A stretch of DNA of 64,000 bases, from positions 1 through 64,000 of the forward strand of contig NZ_NFJB01000007.1 of NCBI RefSeq assembly GCF_002159645.1, given 5' to 3'. Positions 56,501 through 64,000 of the stretch are shown here, in pieces. Source of the DNA: Parabacteroides sp. An277 (GTDB lineage Bacteria > Bacteroidota > Bacteroidia > Bacteroidales > Tannerellaceae). Positions within the stretch are counted from its first letter, which is position 1. The number at the start of each line of letters is the position of its first letter. The translations under genes and the position numbers were made by a program. Under the pieces are notes generated by a model that searched no databases, was not told the DNA's origin, and worked only from the letters and a program-made list of their open reading frames with translations.

Positions 56501-56961
56501 CCATAGATGAGGCGGTCGTCCCAGCGGTCGACGATCATCCGGATGCAGTTCGGCGTCGAAGCGGCATGTACTTCGCTTGTCTCCATCGTTTCGGGCAACT
56601 CGCCGGCCAACTCTTCCGGAATCTCGCACGCATACACGAATGCCACAAATTCTACAAATGCCTTCAAATCATAGCGATACGCCTTCTTCAGAAACGCGTC
56701 TTCGTAGCGCGCCAATTCCCGGCAACGGGCACGAAACCGATTTATGTTCCGATACATCTCGGCGTCCGCCTCCAAACGTTTGCAAATAAAATCCATCCGT
56801 GCAAACGGACCGGCAAAGCTCATCCCGCCTTCTCGCGTATGTTCATTCAATATTTCATTCCATATCCGGTACAGTTCCGCATAACGCACCCGTACATCTT
56901 CGTCTCCGGCAAAATGCACGTCCGCGATTTCCTGCCAATAATTCGCCACGCTTTGTTTCAT
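53590..56961 (-). CDS. Dna2-like nuclease-helicase
   Basis: 1123 residues. The C-terminal half is a superfamily 1 helicase of the Upf1/Dna2 group: Walker A GPPGTGKTS at about 700, Walker B AIVDEASQ at about 815, GDHKQLPAVV, and VERYQGSERDVI and LTRAREQLFLVG near the end. The N-terminal half contains a PD-(D/E)XK-type nuclease core around 335-365 (IQGRMDLLQLDK then MEQKSGK). The likely role is DNA end or flap processing in repair. A TACCTTTG box lies only five bases before the ATG, so the mRNA may be leaderless or the true start may be further in. Confidence 0.87.
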   Translation of the reverse strand: MKQSVANYWQEIADVHFAGDEDVRVRYAELYRIWNEILNEHTREGGMSFAGPFARMDFICKRLEADAEMYRNINRFRARCRELARYEDAFLKKAYRYDLKAFVEFVAFVYACEIPEELAGELPETMETSEVHAASTPNCIRMIVDRWDDRLIYGKRVGVESETIAACYAFTNFSGAWDYIGKLLTPHTQLNLVHPRLEEGVYFPELIIVEPDFLLDISSIAACFETYGVTPLTYLVNKIKPAANSKAILLGNFASQLLDEEIYGGATHEPDYKASVQRFFQHNPLGLVTCPDMDPTFHTEARKQQLNLHRMIQEQFCRIPGIDMEQIVLEPSFVSEMLGIQGRMDLLQLDKHVLMEQKSGKREYLTNRHVEKHYVQMLLYLALLHYNYGLRNEQILCFLLYSKYEDGLLKEGAAPKLLFEAIRVRNEIVHLELGYGEGEAGKRFHALTPEALNVKNVSGKLWEEYTRPQLQALFRPYQTASEMERAYFDRFFTFVEKEHILSKLGNATQEASGFASLWNASLDEKRQAGNIFDRLQLKQLESVSGTGIDQVTLLVPDEEENDLPNFRVGDVVMLYAYPVTEEPDVRHALLLRCSLSDLRAHEVTLSLRAPQKNRAVFDVPSTYRWAIEHDFVESSYTTLYRGLYAFLSAHKERRMCLLGQRAPRVDTSLRLMGDYSLGGESPEFNELVLRAKQAQDYFLLIGPPGTGKTSFGLMSILQEELRDETASVLLLSYTNRAVDEICSKLVRHGLDFIRIGTDASCDAAYKPYLLRNRMEGYARLSDIQNALREMRILVGTTAAFSSQMALFSLKSFSLAIVDEASQILEPHLLGILSAKHGEQNAIRRFVLIGDHKQLPAVVQQSEKESEVTEPLLRSIGLENCRQSLFERLLRLQQGNASLVFCMEKQGRMHPAVSLFSNLFFYGCKLKPVPMAHQLRELDFPHRGTSEIEQLVATHRLAFFALRHERCAEPAKVNGAEARLVARLVRSVWSLYVQNGKPFSATQTVGVIVPYRNQIAVIRSEIERFGIEALRDVSIDTVERYQGSERDVIVYGFTVKRGYQLDFLAGNVFEEEGTLIDRKLNVALTRAREQLFLVGNPDLLSRNETFRQLIGFVKEQGGYFDLLP

Positions 56962-56966
56962 GCACG

Positions 56967-56974
56967 CAAAGGTA
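56967..56974 (-). promoter_or_regulatory. -7 box immediately before the nuclease-helicase gene
   Basis: TACCTTTG on the minus strand, five bases from the ATG. Transcription from it would start at about the start codon. Confidence 0.55.
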
Positions 56975-57014
56975 AAGAGTTTTTAATCTACAAATCGGAA
57001 GATTCTAAAAAGAA

Positions 57015-57063
57015 AAGAACGGAAGTCTATCGCTCTATTTAGCTATTATAGACTTCCGTTCTT
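57015..57063 (-). terminator. Terminator after tRNA-Arg
   Basis: AAGAACGGAAGTCTAT pairs perfectly with ATAGACTTCCGTTCTT (16 bp). On the minus strand it follows the tRNA by two bases and ends in TTTTCTTTTT. Confidence 0.92.
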
Positions 57064-57065
57064 AG

Positions 57066-57139
57066 TGATCGAGTTGGGATTCGAACCCAAGACCCACAGC
57101 TTAGAAGGCTGTTGCTCTATCCAGCTGAGCTACTCGACC
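57066..57139 (-). tRNA. tRNA-Arg (UCU)
   Basis: Full cloverleaf on the minus strand: acceptor GGTCGAG with CTCGATC and discriminator A, D-arm with GCTCAGCTGGATAGAGC, anticodon stem-loop CAGCCTTCTAAGCTG (anticodon TCT), T-arm GGGTTCGAATCCC. CCA not encoded. Confidence 0.96.
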
Positions 57140-57156
57140 ATCCTTTTTTCGTGCTG

Positions 57157-57186
57157 CAAAGGTAGGCGTTTATTTTGAATATACAA
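57157..57186 (-). promoter_or_regulatory. tRNA-Arg promoter
   Basis: On the minus strand TTTG (57183-57186) and TACCTTTG (57157-57164) are spaced by 18 bases, close to the Bacteroidetes consensus, just upstream of the tRNA. Confidence 0.75.
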
Positions 57187-57188
57187 AA

Positions 57189-58280
57189 TTATTTGAGCGT
57201 TTTTAGTTCGCTCTTGTGGCATTGGCTATCTAAATACCATTGATATAAACGTTTTACGCCCTCCTCTATTTCGATTTGATGATGCCATCCGAGGCGGTGG
57301 AGCTTCGTTACGTCGGTCAGTTTGCGCATCGTCCCGTCCGGTTTAGTGGCATCAAAGCGGATTTCTCCTTCGTAACCTACCGTCTTTTGGATGAGACGCG
57401 CCAACGCTGCGATGCTGATTTCTTTTCCTGTTCCGATATTAATATGGCAATTGCGGATTTGCGTCTCTCCGGTTTCGTAAGTGTCTTTGAAATCAACCTG
57501 CTCCATGATGTAGACGGTGGCATCGGCCATTTCTTCACTCCAGAGGAACTCACGCAGCGGTTTGCCGGTTCCCCAGAGCTCGATTCGGTCCGGATAAATG
57601 CCGTATCGGGCCAGTTTCTGCGGAATGGAATCTTCGCTGCCGGACACGGGACGAATCTCCAAATCGCGCCGCAAGGCTTTCTCGTCTCCCTCGCGGAGGC
57701 ATTTTGCCAAATAAATCTTGCGGAGCATGGCGGGAAGCACATGGCTCGTCTGGAGGTCGAAATTATCGTTCGGGCCATACAGATTCGTGGGCATCACGGC
57801 AATGTAGTTCGTACCATATTGCAGATTGAAACTCTCGCACAGTTTCAGCCCCGCGATTTTGGCAATGGCGTACGGTTCGTTGGTGTATTCCAGCGGAGAA
57901 GTCAGTAGCGCCTCCTCACGAATGGGCTGCTCGGCATCGCGCGGATAAATGCAGGTGCTGCCCAAGAATACCAGTTTACGCACGTCGTGTCGGAAGCTCT
58001 CGCCGATAACGTTCTGCTGTATTTGCAGATTCTGATAAATGAAATCCGCGCGGTAACGATTGTTTGCCATAATGCCACCGACGTGGGCCGCTGCGAGGAT
58101 GACACATTCGGGGCGTTCCTCGTCGAAGAAACGACGCACCGCTACGCTGTCCAGCAAATCCAACTCCGCATGTGTCCTTCCCACTAAATTCGTATACCCC
58201 TTTTCCTGCAAATTTTTCCAGATGGCCGAGCCGACCAATCCGCGATGCCCGGCTACATAGATTTTCGTTTGTTTCTCCAT
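57189..58280 (-). CDS. fcl: GDP-L-fucose synthase
   Basis: Epimerises and reduces the 4-keto-6-deoxy-mannose intermediate to GDP-L-fucose with NADPH. 363 residues of the extended SDR family: GHRGLVGSAIW at the NADP-binding loop, catalytic YAIAK in the YxxxK motif and MPTNLYGPNDNFD. It is four bases downstream of gmd, which makes its substrate. The product feeds fucosylated capsule or glycoproteins in Bacteroidales. Confidence 0.96.
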   Translation of the reverse strand: MEKQTKIYVAGHRGLVGSAIWKNLQEKGYTNLVGRTHAELDLLDSVAVRRFFDEERPECVILAAAHVGGIMANNRYRADFIYQNLQIQQNVIGESFRHDVRKLVFLGSTCIYPRDAEQPIREEALLTSPLEYTNEPYAIAKIAGLKLCESFNLQYGTNYIAVMPTNLYGPNDNFDLQTSHVLPAMLRKIYLAKCLREGDEKALRRDLEIRPVSGSEDSIPQKLARYGIYPDRIELWGTGKPLREFLWSEEMADATVYIMEQVDFKDTYETGETQIRNCHINIGTGKEISIAALARLIQKTVGYEGEIRFDATKPDGTMRKLTDVTKLHRLGWHHQIEIEEGVKRLYQWYLDSQCHKSELKTLK

Positions 58281-58284
58281 TTGC

Positions 58285-59373
58285 TTATGCCTCCTCGTTT
58301 AAGTGGTCTTTCAGATAGAGCTTCCGGACGAAACGCATATCGTGGCGCACCATGATACGCACCAACTCTTCGAACGAGGTCTTGCGCGGATTCCATCCCA
58401 AGAGCGTGCGGGCTTTCGTAGGGTCGCCGAGGAGTTGTTCCACTTCGGCCGGACGGAAATATTTCGGATCTACTTCCACCAGCACGCGGCCTGTCGCTTG
58501 GTCGATGCCCTTTTCGTCTACGCCTTCGCCCTCCCAGCGCAAATCGATACCGACTTCATGAAATGCCAACGTGCAGAAATCGCGGACGGAATGATATTCG
58601 CCGGTCGCAATCACAAAGTCTTCCGGCGTCTCGTGTTGCAGCATCAGCCACATGCATTCCACGTAGTCTTTTGCATATCCCCAATCGCGCAGCGCGTTCA
58701 GGTTTCCGAGGTAAAGTTTGTCTTGGTGCCCCTGCCGGATGCGTGCCGCCGCCAAGGTTATTTTCCGCGTCACGAACGTCTCGCCGCGCCGTTCGGATTC
58801 GTGGTTGAACAAGATGCCGTTCACCGCAAACATGCCGTAACTCTCGCGGTAGTTTTTCGTAATCCAGAAGCCGTATTGCTTGGCTACCCCGTAAGGCGAA
58901 CGCGGGTAGAAGGGCGTCGTTTCCCGCTGCGGCACCTCTTGCACGAGTCCGAACAGCTCTGAAGTAGAGGCTTGGTAAATCTTCGTGCGCTGCTCGTATC
59001 CCAAAAGGCGCACCGCTTCGAGGAGGCGGAGCGTCCCGATGGCATCCGCTTCGGCCGTGTATTCCGGCACGTCGAAGCTCACCTTCACGTGGCTCTGCGC
59101 CGCCAGGTTGTAGATTTCGTCCGGTTTTACCGTATGAATGATGCGGACGAGCGAACTCGAGTCCGTCATGTCGCCCCAATGCAGGTTCACGAGCCGCTTG
59201 TTTTTCATATCGCGCACCCATTCGTCGAGGTACAGATGCTCGATTCTTCCCGTATTGAACGACGACGAGCGGCGCATAATCCCATGCACTTCGTATCCTT
59301 TTTCTATCAAAAATTCGGCGAGGAAAGAGCCGTCTTGCCCCGTTATCCCCGTAATCAACGCTACTTTCGACAT
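58285..59373 (-). CDS. gmd: GDP-mannose 4,6-dehydratase
   Basis: Converts GDP-mannose to GDP-4-keto-6-deoxymannose, the first step towards GDP-fucose. 362 residues from the ATG at 59371-59373. Visible features are [20 protein letters not shown], then [17 protein letters not shown], and [10 protein letters not shown] with the YxxxK pair. The frame continues upstream for 116 codons of repetitive Pro/Cys/Leu-rich sequence that is array F, so I excluded it. It leads the gmd-fcl operon; a weak TACCTTAG box lies at 59403-59410. Confidence 0.96.
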   Translation of the reverse strand: MSKVALITGITGQDGSFLAEFLIEKGYEVHGIMRRSSSFNTGRIEHLYLDEWVRDMKNKRLVNLHWGDMTDSSSLVRIIHTVKPDEIYNLAAQSHVKVSFDVPEYTAEADAIGTLRLLEAVRLLGYEQRTKIYQASTSELFGLVQEVPQRETTPFYPRSPYGVAKQYGFWITKNYRESYGMFAVNGILFNHESERRGETFVTRKITLAAARIRQGHQDKLYLGNLNALRDWGYAKDYVECMWLMLQHETPEDFVIATGEYHSVRDFCTLAFHEVGIDLRWEGEGVDEKGIDQATGRVLVEVDPKYFRPAEVEQLLGDPTKARTLLGWNPRKTSFEELVRIMVRHDMRFVRKLYLKDHLNEEA

Positions 59374-59450
59374 AATTTCTTCCTTTTTTCCTGTTTTGGC
59401 GACTAAGGTACGCATTTTTCCGCAATTTTGCACGATGGGAAAATGGGGCG

Positions 59451-59707
59451 GAATTCTCCGCAGACCTCCCAACGTTGTCGGCAGCTCGGAGGAATTCTCC
59501 ACAGACCTCCCGCAAGTTGCAGCAAGGCGGCGGAAATCTCCGCAAGCCTCCCACAAGCTGCAGCAAGGCAGCGGGATTTTCCGCAAGCCTCCTGCAAACT
59601 GCAGCAAGGCAGCGGGATTTTCCGCAAGCCTCCCGCAAACTGCAGCAAGGCGGCGGGATTTTCCGCAAGCCTCCTGCAAGCTGCAGCAAGGCGGCGGGAT
59701 TTTCCGC
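59451..59707. repeat. 41-bp tandem array F (seven copies)
   Basis: Aligned positions 59451, 59492, 59533, 59574, 59615, 59656 and 59697 (the last one cut short) are exactly 41 bases apart. A typical unit has GGGATTTTCCGCAAGCCTCC followed by TGCAAACTGCAGCAAGGCAGC. Inverted repeats inside it include TGCAAACTGCA. The array lies between the gmd start and the folB stop. It is open in several frames on both strands, because stops are rare in it, but 41 is not a multiple of three. Confidence 0.95.
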
Positions 59708-59717
59708 TGCTTCCTTT

Positions 59718-60071
59718 TCACCCTTCCAACGTGACCACCGCACTTTCCACGTCTCCCCCAAAGGGCGGATTCCGTTTCGCGACACTCACCTTGGCTTGCA
59801 AAATGCGGGGAAAGCGGCCGCGCAATGCCCGTAGGATGCGCCCCGCCACGGCCTCGAGCAATTGCGAGGGCTGCGCCATCTCCTCCTTCACCACGGCATA
59901 CACGGCGGCGTAATCAATCGTATCGTCCAGGCAATCGGTTTCCGCCGCCCGACCAATGTCTGCCTTCAACCAGACATCCACCACAAACCGGTTCCCTACA
60001 GCCCGCTCCTGCGGCGCCACGCCATGAAATGCATAAAACTTCATGGACTTCAATTCAATCACAGCATTCAT
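59718..60071 (-). CDS. folB: Dihydroneopterin aldolase
   Basis: Cleaves dihydroneopterin to 6-hydroxymethyl-dihydropterin in folate synthesis. 117 residues from the ATG at 60069-60071 ([20 protein letters not shown]). The fold-defining [12 protein letters not shown] and [10 protein letters not shown], then a conserved [10 protein letters not shown], match the family. The upstream 12 codons of the open frame are AT-rich and were left out. Array F begins ten bases past its stop. Confidence 0.93.
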   Translation of the reverse strand: MNAVIELKSMKFYAFHGVAPQERAVGNRFVVDVWLKADIGRAAETDCLDDTIDYAAVYAVVKEEMAQPSQLLEAVAGRILRALRGRFPRILQAKVSVAKRNPPFGGDVESAVVTLEG

Positions 60072-60134
60072 TTCACAACCTATTTTAACTGCGTAAAAAT
60101 AATACAATCAAATTATCAAGCCAAAATTTAATCT

Positions 60135-60142
60135 TATCTTTG
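60135..60142 (+). promoter_or_regulatory. -7 box of the bactofilin gene
   Basis: TATCTTTG on the plus strand, 22 bases before the ATG. Confidence 0.6.
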
Positions 60143-60164
60143 CAAAAACGAAATTATCCACATC

Positions 60165-60527
60165 ATGATTATGGGCAAAACAAAAGAAGAACAAACGAGC
60201 AGTGGCCTCCACAACGCCATGGCTGCCGGGAGTTTTGTAAAAGGAAACATCACGAGCGAGGCGGACTTCCGGCTGGACGGACGCGTAGAGGGCGACATCG
60301 CCTGCAGCGGAAAAATCGTAGTCGGGCAAAAAGGTTCGGTGACAGGTAATATCCGTTGCCAAAATGCCGAAATACATGGCGAAATCATAGGAACCATCCA
60401 AACCGACAACCACCTGACGCTGAAAGCCACCGCACGCATCCAAGGCGACATCCGCACGCAAACCCTCGAAATAGAAGCCGGTGCGCAATTCGACGGGACA
60501 TGCCGGATGAAGGGAGAAGGAGAGTAA
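60165..60527 (+). CDS. Bactofilin-type cytoskeletal protein
   Basis: 120 residues forming a right-handed beta helix that polymerises without nucleotide. The repeating hydrophobic/glycine rhythm is clear: EADFRLDGRVEGDIACSG, VVGQKGSVTGNIRCQNAEI and LTLKATARIQGDIRTQTLEI. Bactofilins organise envelope and peptidoglycan enzymes at defined places. The start is at 60165 (MIMGKT); MGKT at codon 3 is an alternative. It is monocistronic and converges on nrdJ. Confidence 0.93.
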   Translation: MIMGKTKEEQTSSGLHNAMAAGSFVKGNITSEADFRLDGRVEGDIACSGKIVVGQKGSVTGNIRCQNAEIHGEIIGTIQTDNHLTLKATARIQGDIRTQTLEIEAGAQFDGTCRMKGEGE

Positions 60528-60587
60528 GACAGGCCGGAATGACACCATACTATCGACTAAAAAACAACACTTGTGGATAATAAAAAA

Positions 60588-60620
60588 GCCCACAAGCGGG
60601 AACTCATCCCCTTGTGAGCC
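60588..60620 (-). terminator. Terminator of nrdJ
   Basis: GCCCACAAGCGGG pairs with CCCCTTGTGAGC, with two mismatches. On the minus strand it is followed by TTTTTTATT, 26 bases past the nrdJ stop. Confidence 0.75.
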
Positions 60621-60645
60621 TTTATCTTTCCTATCATTTATCGAC

Positions 60646-63189
60646 TTATCCGCATCTCGAAGCCCCGCAATTGGTGCAAATCAAGCAACCTTCTTGATAA
60701 ATGAGCGTTTCTTGTCCGCAATTCGGACATTTTTGTCCTTTAGCTTCTGTCCCATTCGGCAAATATTTCTTCAAAGCACGCTCCACACCGTTCTTCCACG
60801 TATTAATGGACTCGTTATTCAAATCCATGCCTTGCACAAGCTTAATGACTTGGTCGATGGGCATACCATAGCGCAAAACGCCCGAAATAAGTTTCGCATA
60901 ATTCCAATATTCCGGGTTGAACTTACCATCCAAACCCTCAATGGTCATCTTATAGCCCCGCTTATTCTTGAATTGGAAATCATAGTGCTTCTTGCCATCT
61001 TCGTCGTAACTTTTAATGATAGACCCCTTGGTGATATTCTTCGGAAGCATGATACCCTCTTCATCGTCGGCCAAACCGGTAAAGATTTCATAAGGACGAC
61101 CATTCAACAACCCTACAAAGGCAATCCATTTCTCCTTATTGTTTTGGAAACGGACCACATCCGCCTCCAATTCACGTGGACGAGTCGATACAATAACCGG
61201 CGGCTGCATGCAATTGCAATCGTCATTCTTTTTCTTTCCCTTCTCGGCAGCCAATAAGACGCCCGAACGCGAACCATCGCGATAAACCGTACAACCTTTA
61301 CATCCGCTCTTCCAAGCTTCGATGTACAAGTCATTCACCAATTCTTCGCTTACGTCGCTCGGCAAGTTGATAGTTACGCTAATGGAATGATCCACCCACT
61401 TTTGAATACGTCCTTGCATACGTACTTTTTGTAACCAATCCACATCGTTAGAAGTAGCTTTATAATAAGGAGACTTAGCGACTAAGTTATCTACCTCTTC
61501 TTGCGTATATTTTCTCGTCAACGAATAGCCTTGTGCTTGCATCCAAGTCACAAACTTATGATGAAATACAATATATTCTTCAAAGGCATCACCCGTTTCA
61601 TCCACGAAGTCCACCCGTGTATCGGCATCATTCGGATTCACCTTGCGACGACGTTTATAAACAGGCAAAAAGACCGGTTCGATACCGGAAGTCGTCTGCG
61701 TCATCAAGCTGGTAGTTCCAGTCGGGGCAATCGTCAAGCACGCAATATTACGCCGCCCATGCTGTACCATATCTGCATACAAGTCCGGGTCAGCCTCTCT
61801 TAAACGATTGATGAATGGATTTTTCTCTTCCCTTTTGGCATCATAAATAGGAAAAGCACCGCGTTCTTTTGCCATCTCGACTGACGAACGATATGCAGCC
61901 AAAGCTAACGCACGTTGCACTTCCTCTGCAAAATCTGTAGCCTCTTCTGTACCATAACGCAAATTCAAAGCCGCCAACATATCGCCTTCAGCCGTAATTC
62001 CTACTCCTGTACGACGTCCCATCAACGTTTTGCGACGGATTTTCTCCCACAAATAATGTTCCGGCTGTTTGATTTCCATAGACTCCGGATCGGATTCAAT
62101 TTTCTTTAAAATCAAATCAATCTTTTCCGATTCCAAATCAATAATATCATCCATGATGCGCTGCGCTAACATGACATGCTTCTTAAACAACTCGAAATCG
62201 AAATAAGCTTCCGAAGTAAATGGATGTATTACATAAGAATATAAATTAATAGCTAACAAACGGCAACTATCGTACGGGCACAATGGAATCTCGCCACACG
62301 GATTTGTTGACACCGTACGAAATCCTAAATCAGCATACGAATCAGGCACCGATTCGCGTAAAATCGTATCCCAAAACAACACACCTGGTTCTGCCGATTT
62401 CCACGCATTATGAATAATTTTCCGCCACAAATCCGCCGCATTTATCTCTTTCGTATATAAAGGATTCGACGAATCTATCGGATATTGTTGGCTATACATC
62501 CGTCCTTCTATCGCTGCCTGCATGAATTCATCATCAATCTTCACAGAAACATTTGCCCCTGTTACTTTCCCTTCCACCATTTTAGCATCGATAAACGATT
62601 CCGAATCCGGATGTTTAATAGAAACGGATAGCATCAAGGCTCCTCTCCGCCCATCTTGCGCCACCTCACGTGTGGAATTAGAATAACGCTCCATAAACGG
62701 CACCAATCCGGTAGAAGTCAACGCCGAGTTCTTCACCGGCGAACCTTTCGGACGAATATGCGACAAATCGTGCCCTACACCTCCGCGCCGCTTCATTAAT
62801 TGCACCTGCTCCTCATCAATGCGGATGATAGCACCATACGAATCAGCCGGGCCATCTAATCCGATTACAAAACAATTTGACAAAGAAGCAACCTGATAAT
62901 CATTACCAATCCCCGTCATCGGACTTCCTTGCGGAATAATATAACGGAAATGGTCAAACAAATCAAAGAGTTCCTGTTCCGTCAACGGATTCGGATAATT
63001 ACGTTCTATACGAGCAATTTCTCGCGCTAAACGACGATGCATATCCGCAGGAGATTGCTCATAAATATTCCCATAAGCATCTTTCAAGGCATATTTGTTC
63101 ACCCATACCTTAGCCGCCAATTCGTCACCGGTAAAATAATCAAAAGATGCTTTATAAGCTTCATCGAATGTATAGATTTTGCTTTCCAC
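60646..63189 (-). CDS. nrdJ: Adenosylcobalamin-dependent (class II) ribonucleotide reductase
   Basis: Reduces ribonucleotides to deoxyribonucleotides using a radical made from adenosylcobalamin, with or without oxygen. 847 residues. SLSNCFVIG (Cys106) and YDSCRLLAINL (Cys309) hold the redox pair, and NPCGEIPL (296-303) holds the thiyl-radical Cys298 and Glu300. GVGHDLSHIRP and LTIAPTGTTSLM are further family motifs. The C-terminus is a zinc ribbon (CPNCGQET, CLICTNCGASRCG), probably carrying reducing equivalents. It lies 35 bases downstream of dnaA and may be co-transcribed with it. Confidence 0.96.
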   Translation of the reverse strand: MESKIYTFDEAYKASFDYFTGDELAAKVWVNKYALKDAYGNIYEQSPADMHRRLAREIARIERNYPNPLTEQELFDLFDHFRYIIPQGSPMTGIGNDYQVASLSNCFVIGLDGPADSYGAIIRIDEEQVQLMKRRGGVGHDLSHIRPKGSPVKNSALTSTGLVPFMERYSNSTREVAQDGRRGALMLSVSIKHPDSESFIDAKMVEGKVTGANVSVKIDDEFMQAAIEGRMYSQQYPIDSSNPLYTKEINAADLWRKIIHNAWKSAEPGVLFWDTILRESVPDSYADLGFRTVSTNPCGEIPLCPYDSCRLLAINLYSYVIHPFTSEAYFDFELFKKHVMLAQRIMDDIIDLESEKIDLILKKIESDPESMEIKQPEHYLWEKIRRKTLMGRRTGVGITAEGDMLAALNLRYGTEEATDFAEEVQRALALAAYRSSVEMAKERGAFPIYDAKREEKNPFINRLREADPDLYADMVQHGRRNIACLTIAPTGTTSLMTQTTSGIEPVFLPVYKRRRKVNPNDADTRVDFVDETGDAFEEYIVFHHKFVTWMQAQGYSLTRKYTQEEVDNLVAKSPYYKATSNDVDWLQKVRMQGRIQKWVDHSISVTINLPSDVSEELVNDLYIEAWKSGCKGCTVYRDGSRSGVLLAAEKGKKKNDDCNCMQPPVIVSTRPRELEADVVRFQNNKEKWIAFVGLLNGRPYEIFTGLADDEEGIMLPKNITKGSIIKSYDEDGKKHYDFQFKNKRGYKMTIEGLDGKFNPEYWNYAKLISGVLRYGMPIDQVIKLVQGMDLNNESINTWKNGVERALKKYLPNGTEAKGQKCPNCGQETLIYQEGCLICTNCGASRCG

Positions 63190-63224
63190 GGCCTATATAT
63201 GTTACCTTTTAATTAATACTCTTA

Positions 63225-64000
63225 TTAACTTCTCAACAGACTTTCAATTTCTTCTACCGATGTCCGAAACGATTTGTTTGTTTCCATCTGGTCTTTGATT
63301 GTCTTACATGCATGAAGCACCGTCGCATGATCCTTCTTTCCCACAATCTTTCCGATATGTGAAAAAGAACAATCTGTATATTTCTTCGCCAAAAACATCG
63401 TTATCTGACGAGCTTGCACAATCTCTCGCTTACGAGAATTAGTCTGAATAACAGATTGATCTAAGTTGAAATATTTACAAACTGTTTCTTGGATTGACTG
63501 AACAGAAAGCTGTTTCTGCTCCAAACGCACCGAATGGCTGACTATTCGCTTCGTAAGAGAAAGATCAATTTCCTTATTGCTTACCAACGCATTCGCCATT
63601 AAAGAGACCAGAATTCCTTCTAAATCTCGAACATTTTCTGTTACATTATCTGCAATGAAATTGAATACATCTTCTGGTACATTCAATCCATCGTGCGTAA
63701 TTTTGTTTTTCAAAATCTTACGACGCAAATCCAAATCCGGATGTTCCAATTCTGCTATCAATCCCCACTTCAACCGAGTGAACAGACGCTTCTCCATGCC
63801 TTGCAACTCTACAGGCGGTTTATCTGATGTCAAAACCAATTGCTTATTCAGCATGTGTAAATGATTGAATATATGGAAGAAGGTATTTTGTGTCTTATCT
63901 TTTCCTATAAACTCTTGGACATCGTCAATAATCAACACATCTACACCTTGATAAAAATATAAGAAATCATTGACATTATTCTTTCGTACTGCTTCCGTAA
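63225..64000 (-). CDS. dnaA: Chromosomal replication initiator DnaA (partial, N-terminus outside the window)
   Basis: The C-terminal part only: the frame continues past the right edge. Domain III has Walker [11 protein letters not shown], sensor ATSDKPP-type [19 protein letters not shown] and the arginine-finger region [16 protein letters not shown]. Domain IV has the DNA-binding helix-turn-helix with the DnaA signature [15 protein letters not shown]. The protein should bind DnaA boxes at the origin and open it with ATP. Confidence 0.96.
   Translation of the reverse strand, partial: TEAVRKNNVNDFLYFYQGVDVLIIDDVQEFIGKDKTQNTFFHIFNHLHMLNKQLVLTSDKPPVELQGMEKRLFTRLKWGLIAELEHPDLDLRRKILKNKITHDGLNVPEDVFNFIADNVTENVRDLEGILVSLMANALVSNKEIDLSLTKRIVSHSVRLEQKQLSVQSIQETVCKYFNLDQSVIQTNSRKREIVQARQITMFLAKKYTDCSFSHIGKIVGKKDHATVLHACKTIKDQMETNKSFRTSVEEIESLLRS

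Noticed and set aside
59374-59721. N-terminal extension of gmd (116 codons) and long frames on the other strand over array F
   Set aside because: The extra sequence is the 41-bp array read in rotating frames, rich in Cys/Pro/Leu. Gmd proteins start at the MSKVALITG region.
60152-60577. Two DnaA-box-like sites (TTATCCACA at 60152 and its complement at about 60571) as an origin near dnaA
   Set aside because: About two such matches are expected by chance in 64 kb, and no cluster or AT-rich unwinding region accompanies them.

Overview
The window looks like a chromosomal segment from a Bacteroidales bacterium, most likely a Parabacteroides-type gut species. The assignment rests on recognised gene families and was not searched. 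Supporting signs are repeated promoter boxes of the Bacteroidetes form TAnnTTTG, start codons without clear Shine-Dalgarno sites, and typical Bacteroidales families: a GH109-like Gfo/Idh protein, a long NagB-PIG-L protein, a DUF6261-like protein, a class II ribonucleotide reductase with a zinc ribbon, GH57/GT/debranching genes, and an acyl-CoA dehydrogenase/Etf operon. The window cuts one gene at its left edge (an HU-like protein) and one at its right edge (dnaA).

Layout. 1-9.8 kb is housekeeping: a MATE exporter with a periplasmic cyclophilin, riboflavin synthase, a zinc-type CDF exporter, pheS, nth with a membrane-anchored unknown, an MBL hydrolase with murB, and an SMR exporter. 9.9-11.7 kb is a small ECF sigma unit (secreted protein, sigma factor, membrane anti-sigma candidate, Spy-like protein). 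11.7-18.9 kb is a complete TetR-controlled ABC-2 exporter (TolC, HlyD, two ATPases, two permeases) with a matched pair of operators. 18.9-26.7 kb holds tRNA-Pro, the NagB-PIG-L fusion, a secreted protein with a suspicious A7 tract, a repeat-rich kilobase, a DUF6261-like gene and grpE-dnaJ. 27-32.7 kb is an RND efflux system in which inner-membrane pump and outer-membrane channel form one 1506-codon frame. 33-38 kb is an alpha-glucan operon. 38.6-45.5 kb holds the GH109-like gene and an opposing five-gene operon that begins with a tetraheme cytochrome-SUMF1 fusion and ends with a hemerythrin-like protein and a LuxR regulator. 45.6-57.2 kb holds a decayed gene remnant, lacZ, ferritin, ACAD-EtfAB, a Dna2-like nuclease-helicase and tRNA-Arg. 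57.2-64 kb holds GDP-fucose synthesis, folB, a bactofilin, nrdJ and dnaA.

The strongest unexplained signal is not a gene. Eight intergenic tandem arrays have largely unrelated sequences but nearly one repeat length: six at exactly 41 bp, one at 40-42 bp and one at 21 bp. Most units contain a short inverted repeat. Two arrays sit inside operons, and the others lie upstream or downstream of genes. A shared period without shared sequence suggests a common mechanism or constraint, possibly helical phasing (about four or two DNA turns), rather than a single dispersed element.
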